Source of the DNA: Comamonadaceae bacterium
Lineage (GTDB): Bacteria > Pseudomonadota > Gammaproteobacteria > Burkholderiales > Burkholderiaceae
DNA length: 5,707 nucleotides
Assembly (NCBI GenBank): GCA_947505915.1
Contig: CANNNH010000110.1
Coordinates: forward strand, 1-5,707
Direction of reading: 5' to 3'
This document shows, in pieces, positions 1 through 4,943 of the stretch. Position numbers and translations under genes: made by a program. Within the stretch, counting starts at the first letter, position 1. Each line of letters opens with the position of its first letter. Under the pieces are notes generated by a model. It worked only from the letters and a program-made list of their open reading frames with translations. It was not told where the DNA came from and searched no databases.

Positions 1-53
1 AAGGCGTCACCTCGTTCAAAGAGCGTCGCGAGGCGAATTTCAAGGGTAATTAG
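1..53 (+). CDS. C-terminal end of an enoyl-CoA hydratase/isomerase (crotonase family), partial
   Basis: Reading from base 3, the frame gives GVTSFKERREANFKGN and then a TAG stop at 51-53. The two bases before it (AA) fit a preceding Glu codon. The pattern E-G-V-x-S-F-x-E-[KR]-R-x-x-x-F is the usual last helix of crotonase-fold enoyl-CoA hydratases and isomerases, which act on acyl-CoA thioesters in the cytoplasm during fatty acid or aromatic acid breakdown. Only 16 residues are visible. The family call rests on this tail alone, and no catalytic residue can be checked. The gene lies 112 bp upstream of the importer genes on the same strand with no obvious terminator between them, so it may belong to the same transcript or pathway. 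It could also be another protein with a similar tail. Confidence 0.6.
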   Translation, partial: GVTSFKERREANFKGN

Positions 54-165
54 GGGTGTTTATTTGTTAAAAATCATAGTAACGTTTTGCATCAGCATCA
101 GGTCAACTAAGTGAAAAACACAGTAGGTCTGATTAAAAACCAAATATCAACCCGGAGTCAACAAA
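54..165 (+). other. Intergenic leader before the importer operon
   Basis: This AT-rich stretch lies between the crotonase-like stop and the binding protein start. No convincing sigma-70 promoter is seen. The best pair is GTGAAA (111-116) with TAAAAA (134-139) at 17-bp spacing, each matching only 4 of 6 consensus bases. A TTGTTA at 64-69 has no good -10 at the right distance. There is a tandem hexamer GCATCA x2 at 89-100. The ends of the gap (54-66 and 141-153) form an imperfect inverted repeat, 10 of 13 positions complementary. No hairpin followed by a T-run is present, so read-through from the upstream gene is possible. Confidence 0.5.
154..157 (+). promoter_or_regulatory. Shine-Dalgarno GGAG of the substrate-binding protein gene
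   Basis: GGAG lies 8 bases before the ATG at 166. This is good spacing and supports that start, which also gives an intact signal peptide. Confidence 0.75.
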
Positions 166-1308
166 ATGAAGACAGCCTTCAAACGTAGCATCTGGCAAGT
201 CGCACTGGCCTCAGCCTTTATCACCTGCGCAGCCACCTCGCTTGCGCAAGTCAAAGTGGGTGTCATCCAAGGCCTCAGCGGTCCGCCTGCAATCGTAGAC
301 TTTGGCGAGTCGTACCTTCAGGGTATTAAGCTTGCACTCAAAGATTATCAAGCTGCCGGTGGCAAGACCAAAATTGAACTGGTCGTCTATGACGACGAGG
401 CCAATCCACAGCGTGCAGTGTCCTTAGCGCAACGTCTGATCCAAAATGACAAAGTGCCTGTCGTCATCGGTACGGTCAGTAGCGGTAACGTGCTGGCGAT
501 GGCACCGATCTTGCAAAAGGCTGGTATTCCTTTGATGGCGGGCCCTGGCATTGCCACCAACATCACGACCCAGTTCATAAACGAAAAGCCCAGCTACATC
601 TTCAGATGCTCGATGGTAGAGAAATTTCAAATCGATCAAATGCTTGACTGGGGTGCAAAAACCTTTAAGCGTATCGGCCTGGTGCACTCAACCACCGGCT
701 ACGGCAACTTTGCCGCCAAAGAGATTCAAGAGGGGCTCAAAAAGCGTGGCATGGAGTTAGTCGCCATCGAGGCCGCTGCACCGGGCGTCAACGACCTGAC
801 CCCGCAAATGGTCAAACTGCGTGATGCCAAAGCCGAACTCGTCTTGAACTTTCACGAATCTTTCGAATTACCTTTCCGCCCAATGCCACGGATCAACTAC
901 AAGCCTGTTGTCGCGGGTAACTGGGGTCTGTCATCACAAAAGGTTCTTGAAATCGTTGGCAAAGACGCCATCGAAGGCACCGTGATGGGCCAGGCACTTG
1001 ATGTCAACACACCACGCGCTAAAAGCTTTGATGAGCGGATGCAAAAAGAATACGGCAAAGAATACCGTTGGCCTGTCGTAACCTCGTTAGGGTACGACGC
1101 TGCGCAAATCGTTTTTAAAGCCGTTAATCAAGTCGGCAAAGCCGATCCAAATGCTATCCGCGATGCGATTGAAAATATCTCTGGCATTGAAGCTGTTTCA
1201 GCCACACCCGCTAAACCCTTCAGCGCAACGGATCACGAATGCCTTGACTACGAAAACGTCTTCTTGGGCGTCTGGACAAAAGGTGTTGTGACACGTTTGA
1301 AATACTAA
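166..1308 (+). CDS. Periplasmic substrate-binding protein of a branched-chain amino acid type ABC importer
   Basis: A 380-residue protein of the type I periplasmic binding fold (LivJ/LivK-like, Peripla_BP_6 type), of normal length for the family. Residues 1-27 are a Sec signal peptide: K/R at 2, 6 and 7, a hydrophobic core around 9-23, and likely cleavage after SLA27. Cys21 lacks a lipobox context, so a soluble periplasmic protein is expected. The mature protein opens with the typical strand VKVGVIQGLSGP (29-40). It then has the YDDEANPQRAV segment (75-85), the VPVVIGTVSSGNV ligand-side loop (97-109), GYGNFAAKEIQEGL (178-191) in the place of the usual D-x-YG helix, and FSATDHECL near the C-terminus (352-360). 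It should capture solute and deliver it to the LivH/LivM pore encoded downstream. The ligand cannot be read from the sequence. The crotonase-like gene upstream makes an aromatic or aliphatic carboxylate as plausible as a branched-chain amino acid. Its stop is one base before livH. Confidence 0.93.
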   Translation: MKTAFKRSIWQVALASAFITCAATSLAQVKVGVIQGLSGPPAIVDFGESYLQGIKLALKDYQAAGGKTKIELVVYDDEANPQRAVSLAQRLIQNDKVPVVIGTVSSGNVLAMAPILQKAGIPLMAGPGIATNITTQFINEKPSYIFRCSMVEKFQIDQMLDWGAKTFKRIGLVHSTTGYGNFAAKEIQEGLKKRGMELVAIEAAAPGVNDLTPQMVKLRDAKAELVLNFHESFELPFRPMPRINYKPVVAGNWGLSSQKVLEIVGKDAIEGTVMGQALDVNTPRAKSFDERMQKEYGKEYRWPVVTSLGYDAAQIVFKAVNQVGKADPNAIRDAIENISGIEAVSATPAKPFSATDHECLDYENVFLGVWTKGVVTRLKY

Positions 1309-1309
1309 G

Positions 1310-2209
1310 ATGGAGCTCGGCAACCTGATCCAGGTGCTGTCGGGCGGCCTGGCGATGGGGGCGATTTACGTCCTCGTCGCGCTTGGCCTCTACATCACCC
1401 ACCTCACGACCCATCGCGTTAACTTTGGGCAAGGCGACTTTTTAATGGTGGGGGCATTTTTGCTCTTGCTGTTTCGCAAGCTCGACATCCCGCTTGGCTT
1501 AGCCGTGGTAGCGGTTCTAGTGATTCTTGCCGTTATGGGCTGGCTGTTAGATCGCGTCGCGATTCGTCCACTTGATCGCAAAAAAGATACCTTGATTGGT
1601 GCCTATTCATGGATGCTGACTACCGCAGGCGTTGCCTTGATTTTACAAAACGTGATCGAACTTGGCTTTGGCAAGACTTCACAATACTCAGCCCCGCTGT
1701 TTAGCTCAAAGCGCGATGAGGTGGTGCAGATCTTGGGTGCAGGGTTGTTCGTAGAAGAAATCTTAGTGATTGTGGCCGCGGTGTTAATCGTCGGCCTGTT
1801 TTACGGTTTTATGTTTCATTCGCGTTGGGGCAAGGCGATTCAAGCCGTTGCGTTTAATCCAGAGGCGGCCATGCTACTGGGCATTCATACCAACCGCGTC
1901 AAGGTTGGTGTGTTTGTGATTGCATCGATTCTGGCTGCAGTGGCCGGTGTCCTGATTGGCCCAATCGTCACCATTAACCCCCAGATGGGCTTGGTGCTCA
2001 CCATCAAAGCCTTGATCGTGGCGGCAATTGGCGGTTTTGCCAATCCGGTGGGTATCTTGATTGGTGGGATTTTGTTTGGTGTATTCGAATCGATTTCAAA
2101 TTATGTCGATTCAGGCTTTGGTGACTTATACCCCCTGCTTGCGGCCTTGGTCATCATTGCGATCAAACCTTCTGGTCTGTTTTCAGAGCGGAGCGCCGAT
2201 GTCAGATAA
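1310..2209 (+). CDS. livH: LivH-type permease subunit of the importer
   Basis: A 299-residue, highly hydrophobic inner-membrane protein of the LivH family with about eight predicted membrane spans and normal length. Recognisable segments are the N-terminal GGLAMGAIYVLVALGLY helix (12-28), the family motif NFGQGDFLMVGAF (38-50, equivalent to N-F-A-H-G-E in most LivH), and the cytoplasmic coupling loop GKAIQAVAFNPEAAMLLGI (174-192) followed by helix VFVIASILAAVAGVLIGP (201-218). It also has the Gly-rich GGFANPVGILIGGILFGVFES segment (241-261). It would pair with the LivM half of the next gene to form the translocation path. The start lies one base after the preceding TAA (TAAGATG) with no SD, so translation probably depends on coupling to the upstream gene. 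The N-terminus matches the family, so this start is preferred. The 3' end overlaps the next gene by 11 bp. Confidence 0.95.
   Translation: MELGNLIQVLSGGLAMGAIYVLVALGLYITHLTTHRVNFGQGDFLMVGAFLLLLFRKLDIPLGLAVVAVLVILAVMGWLLDRVAIRPLDRKKDTLIGAYSWMLTTAGVALILQNVIELGFGKTSQYSAPLFSSKRDEVVQILGAGLFVEEILVIVAAVLIVGLFYGFMFHSRWGKAIQAVAFNPEAAMLLGIHTNRVKVGVFVIASILAAVAGVLIGPIVTINPQMGLVLTIKALIVAAIGGFANPVGILIGGILFGVFESISNYVDSGFGDLYPLLAALVIIAIKPSGLFSERSADVR
2190..2193 (+). promoter_or_regulatory. Shine-Dalgarno GGAG fixing the start of the LivM-LivG fusion gene
   Basis: GGAG inside the end of livH lies 5 bases before the ATG at 2199. The frame stays open upstream to an ATG at 2061, but that extension would be out-of-frame livH sequence encoding no family-like residues. 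The SD and the short hydrophilic N-terminus before the first membrane span favour 2199. Confidence 0.75.
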
Positions 2210-4025
2210 CACTCTGCACGTGCGCACGATGCCAGCACAGCAATCAAACCGTTTGCCTTACGCGATTGCGATTGCGATCTTTTTGTTATTGCCCTGGTTG
2301 CCCATCAACGGCTTTTATCTGTTTCTGGCACAAACATTTTTCTATACCGCGATTGCCGTCACGGGTTTGAATCTGTTGCTTGGACTCTCTGGCCAGATGT
2401 CGATCGGTCAGGCGGGCTTCTATGCGCTTGGCGCCTATGGCTCGGCACTCACCTCGCTGAAGCTGGGGTGGCCTGTGCCGCTGTCGATCACGTTTGGCGT
2501 CTTGATTGCCGCCATCGGTGGTGGCTTGGTTGGCGTCTTTGCGTTGCGTACCCGTGGCTTGTATTTAGCCATGACGACGCTTGCCGTTGGCTATATTTTG
2601 GATATCGTTGGGCAACGCTGGATCAGCTTGACCGGTGGCGCGATGGGCTTGTCAGGGGTACCAAGCCTTGATCTGGGCTTTCCTAAGATGTCAGCCACGG
2701 TGTTCTTTTACGTCTCGGGTGCAAGCCTGATTATCGTGCAGCTGTTGGCTGACTTTATCAATCAAAGCCGGCTCGGGCGCAACCTACGTGCGATTCGTGA
2801 ATCAGAAGTCTTTGCCGCGTCAGTGGGCGTTGACGTCAGCCTCTGGAAAGCCGCCATCTTTGCCTTTGCTGCAGCCTTGGCCGGCTTGGGTGGTGCGTTT
2901 TTTGCACACCAGTCTGGGTATGTGGGCAGTGATGCATTTTCAGTGCGCTTGAGTATCGCCCTCTTAATCGCTACAGTTGTCGGCGGCCTGGGCACCAAGA
3001 CCGGGCCCTTGCTAGGCACCTTGATCTTAATGGCGATTGTTGAGGTGATTGCGGATATTCATAAATATGGCTTGCTGATTTATGGCTCGATTTTATTAAT
3101 CGTGCTGCTGGCGTTGCCGAAAGGTGCGGCAGGTTTGATTAGTAGTCTGGCGCTGCGCTTCAAAGGGGGTACATCTTTAAGCGGTACGAGTGCAAACGCA
3201 GCGGCGTCAGATCTTGCCCCAGCTACCTCTAACACCGGCGCACTGCCTATGCAGCAAGGCGGCAATACCTCGCTTAGCATTCAAGGTATCAGCAAAAGCT
3301 ATAGCGGCCTAAAGGCCGTTGATCAAGTCTCAGTCGAGGTCAAGCCAAACACAATCCACGGCTTGATCGGCCCCAATGGCGCCGGAAAATCCACCATCAT
3401 CAACATGATTGCAGGCATTTATCGTGCGGATGAGGGCTCAATCCACTTGGGCGACCTTGATCTGTCTTCATTGGATATTGCCAAGCGCGCCAACTTAGGT
3501 TTAGCGCGCACCTTTCAAAACCTTCAACTCATCGAAGGCGTCTCGGTACTCGACAATGTGCTGTTAGGAGTCGCCCACAAACATTCATACGGCAAAGATT
3601 TTGTCACATTCATATCAGGCGGTGAACTCGAAGGTGACGAGCGCAAAGAGGCTTTTGCCATCTTAGAGTTTTTTGGGCTTGCACAGTTTGCAGATCGTCT
3701 ACCTACACAATTGCCCTACGGCCACCGCAAGCTCATTGAGTTGGCACGCGCGATTGCACAGCGGCCAAAAATGCTGTTGCTTGATGAGCCGATTGCAGGG
3801 ATGAATACCCAAGAAGCCAAGGCGATTGCGCAAGTCATCCGTAAACTGCGCGAACATGGCATCACCATCTTGCTGGTTGAACACAACATGGAGTTCGTGA
3901 TGTCGGTATGCGACACCATTAGTGTGCTGAACTTTGGCAAGTTGATTGCCTGCGGCACGCCTGCAGAGATCCAGAATAATCCAGAAGTGATCGAGGCCTA
4001 TCTTGGCACTGGGGCGAAAAAATGA
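2199..4025 (+). CDS. livM/livG: Fused LivM permease and LivG ATPase subunit of the importer
   Basis: A 608-residue two-domain protein. Residues about 18-310 are a LivM permease with nine or ten hydrophobic spans, the family motif GQMSIGQAGFYALGAY (65-80), GLYLAMTTLAVG, and a coupling loop starting at RAIRESE (197). Residues about 322-357 are a Ser/Ala/Gly/Thr-rich linker. Residues 359-608 are a LivG-type ATPase with Walker A GPNGAGKST (391-399, Lys397), Q-loop Gln440, signature LPYGH (505-509), Walker B ending in D529-E530-P531, and H-loop His562. The two halves equal normal LivM and LivG lengths with no stop or frame slip, so this is a true domain fusion rather than a truncation. Permease–ATPase fusions of this type are known in proteobacteria. 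The ATPase would sit tethered to the cytoplasmic face of its own permease half and dimerise with LivF. It overlaps livH by 11 bp and livF by 4 bp. Confidence 0.95.
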   Translation: MSDNTLHVRTMPAQQSNRLPYAIAIAIFLLLPWLPINGFYLFLAQTFFYTAIAVTGLNLLLGLSGQMSIGQAGFYALGAYGSALTSLKLGWPVPLSITFGVLIAAIGGGLVGVFALRTRGLYLAMTTLAVGYILDIVGQRWISLTGGAMGLSGVPSLDLGFPKMSATVFFYVSGASLIIVQLLADFINQSRLGRNLRAIRESEVFAASVGVDVSLWKAAIFAFAAALAGLGGAFFAHQSGYVGSDAFSVRLSIALLIATVVGGLGTKTGPLLGTLILMAIVEVIADIHKYGLLIYGSILLIVLLALPKGAAGLISSLALRFKGGTSLSGTSANAAASDLAPATSNTGALPMQQGGNTSLSIQGISKSYSGLKAVDQVSVEVKPNTIHGLIGPNGAGKSTIINMIAGIYRADEGSIHLGDLDLSSLDIAKRANLGLARTFQNLQLIEGVSVLDNVLLGVAHKHSYGKDFVTFISGGELEGDERKEAFAILEFFGLAQFADRLPTQLPYGHRKLIELARAIAQRPKMLLLDEPIAGMNTQEAKAIAQVIRKLREHGITILLVEHNMEFVMSVCDTISVLNFGKLIACGTPAEIQNNPEVIEAYLGTGAKK

Positions 4026-4726
4026 TTCACGCCAAAGACCTCTGCGCAAACATTGGCGCCAATCAAGTATTAAGAGATATCAGTCTTGATTTAGGGCCAG
4101 GCGAGATGCTTGCAGTGATCGGCGCGAACGGTGCCGGCAAAACATCGTTGCTACGTGCGCTGTCCGGCCTCTTGCCTCTTGAATCAGGCGCGATCTCTTT
4201 TAATGGCCAAAGCACCGGCAAGGTTCAAGCCCATCAACTGACGCGCGCAGGCTTAATTCACGTCCCGCAAGGCCGTCAGATTATTCCTGGCCTGTCAGTG
4301 CGCGATAACCTCACGATTGGTGCCATCAACATCGGCTTAAGCCAAAGCGTCATCACCCAACGCATGCAAGAACAATGGCAACGGTTTCCGGTGCTTGAAC
4401 AGCGTCAAAAAATTTCTGGCAGTTCACTATCAGGTGGTGAACAACAAATGCTGGCGATTGCGCGCGGCCTAATGATGCAGCCCAAGGTGTTGATGCTAGA
4501 CGAACCTTCGCTAGGTTTAGCCCCGCAGATTGTGCAGTTGATTATGACGACCTTACGAGGCTTAGCCGATCAAGGCTTGGCGATTTTGTTGGTCGAGCAA
4601 GTCGCCATGCTAGCGCTTGAATACGCTGATCGAGCCTTGGTGCTTCGTAACGGCGCCTGCGCCATGCAAGGCCCGGCCAAAGAGCTTTTAAACAGTCGCG
4701 AGTTGGTGAATAGTTATTTGTCGTAG
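4022..4726 (+). CDS. livF: LivF-type ATPase subunit of the importer
   Basis: A 234-residue cytoplasmic ABC ATPase of typical LivF length. It has Walker A GANGAGKT (34-41, Lys40), Q-loop VPQGR (Gln83; many LivF proteins have VPEGR here), signature LSGGE (136-140), and Walker B VLMLDEP (156-162, catalytic Glu161). The D-loop region is SLGLAP and the switch motif is LLVEQ, with Gln193 where most ABC proteins have His. Gln at this place is typical of LivF. It should pair with the LivG half of the fusion protein to power import. The ATG overlaps the preceding TGA as ATGA, with only a weak GGGG (4011-4014) upstream, so translation is probably coupled. This is the last gene of the importer cluster; the TAG at 4724 is followed by 217 bp of non-coding sequence. 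Confidence 0.95.
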   Translation: MIHAKDLCANIGANQVLRDISLDLGPGEMLAVIGANGAGKTSLLRALSGLLPLESGAISFNGQSTGKVQAHQLTRAGLIHVPQGRQIIPGLSVRDNLTIGAINIGLSQSVITQRMQEQWQRFPVLEQRQKISGSSLSGGEQQMLAIARGLMMQPKVLMLDEPSLGLAPQIVQLIMTTLRGLADQGLAILLVEQVAMLALEYADRALVLRNGACAMQGPAKELLNSRELVNSYLS

Positions 4727-4754
4727 GCTCTGAGCGATTATCAGACCTCAGCGC
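4727..4754 (+). terminator. Possible weak hairpin just after livF
   Basis: The arms 4727-4734 and 4747-4754 pair as GC, one mismatch, then CTGAG/CTCAG, around a 12-base loop, immediately after the livF stop. The following bases are not a T-run, so this is at best a poor intrinsic terminator or an mRNA 3' end stabiliser. Confidence 0.2.
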
Positions 4755-4763
4755 TGCGCACAA

Positions 4764-4781
4764 ATGTAAAAGATGTAAATC
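4764..4781 (+). repeat. Two tandem 9-bp units beginning ATGTAAA
   Basis: ATGTAAAAG is followed directly by ATGTAAATC, sharing the first seven bases. It may be a direct-repeat binding site or chance in an AT-rich stretch. Confidence 0.3.
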
Positions 4782-4817
4782 TTAGGCGGAGTCAGCGATT
4801 CGACATCTAATTAAAAA

Positions 4818-4823
4818 TATAAT
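4818..4823 (+). promoter_or_regulatory. Candidate -10 element (TATAAT) for the downstream gene
   Basis: A perfect TATAAT sits in an AT-rich run about 120 bp before the start at 4944. No good -35 exists at 16-18 bp spacing. The nearest, TCGACA (4800-4805, 5 of 6 matches to TTGACA), is only 12 bp away. If it is used, transcription would start near 4830 and give a leader of roughly 110 bases that contains the two hairpins described below. Confidence 0.35.
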
Positions 4824-4845
4824 TACGTCTCGCTCGGGATAGATC

Positions 4846-4888
4846 ACTGAGGCCTATTTAACCACCGCGCCGTCGGTACTGTCTCAGT
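4846..4888 (+). promoter_or_regulatory. Predicted leader hairpin, 8-pair stem with large loop
   Basis: ACTGAGGC (4846-4853) pairs with GTCTCAGT (4881-4888), using one G·U pair. The 27-base loop contains a further 4-bp stem (ACCG 4864-4867 with CGGT 4874-4877). It is part of the CTGAG/CTCAG pattern of this gap. The function is unknown. Confidence 0.3.
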
Positions 4889-4912
4889 CTCAAATCCATT
4901 AATTTTTTATGC

Positions 4913-4943
4913 ATGGCTCAGCGACAGTCATGTCCTGAGTCAT
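4913..4943 (+). promoter_or_regulatory. Hairpin directly abutting the start codon of the unknown gene
   Basis: ATGGCTCAG (4913-4921) pairs with CTGAGTCAT (4935-4943), with one G·U pair. After a single bulged C (4922), GACA (4923-4926) pairs with TGTC (4931-4934) around a GTCA loop. That makes 13 pairs in 31 bases, ending on the base before ATG 4944. The region where an SD should lie has only GAG (4937-4939), and it is inside the stem. This fits control of translation by RNA folding, or an operator palindrome; neither is shown. Confidence 0.5.

Larger units (their letters stand above)
4727..4943 (+). other. Non-coding region between livF and the downstream unknown gene
   Basis: A 217-bp gap with no supported gene on either strand. 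It holds an AT-rich core (about 4806-4825) with a perfect TATAAT. It also holds six copies of CTGAG or its complement CTCAG (starting at 4730, 4747, 4847, 4883, 4917 and 4935) forming three inverted pairs, and short tandem repeats (ATGTAAA at 4764 and 4773; GTCTCA x2 at 4881-4892). The heptamer TCAGCGA occurs at 4792 and 4918, with variants at 4731 and 4748. No hairpin here is followed by a T-run, so a classical intrinsic terminator for the importer operon is not evident. Confidence 0.6.

Noticed and set aside
186..232. Lipoprotein signal at Cys21 of the binding protein
   Set aside because: The residues before Cys21 (AFIT) do not form a lipobox, and a standard signal peptidase I site (SLA27) follows.
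424..687. 87-codon - strand frame inside the binding protein gene
   Set aside because: The + strand protein is a complete, well-recognised family member here; this is an antisense shadow.
2061..2198. In-frame upstream extension of the LivM-LivG fusion gene (46 more residues)
   Set aside because: It lies within livH in another frame, has no LivM-like sequence, and the ATG at 2199 has a GGAG 5 bases upstream.
3699..4049. 116-codon open frame on the - strand
   Set aside because: It lies antisense to the LivG domain, whose Walker B and H-loop motifs are intact on the + strand. No family resemblance or SD was seen.
4542..4763. 73-codon - strand frame spanning the end of livF and the gap
   Set aside because: Most of it is antisense to livF and the translation is Arg-rich with no recognisable pattern.
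4727..4943. tRNA, CRISPR array, or insertion-sequence end in the gap
   Set aside because: There is no cloverleaf or TψC-like segment, no regularly spaced long repeats, no transposase fragment, and no terminal repeat with target duplication. The inverted repeats are short and internal.
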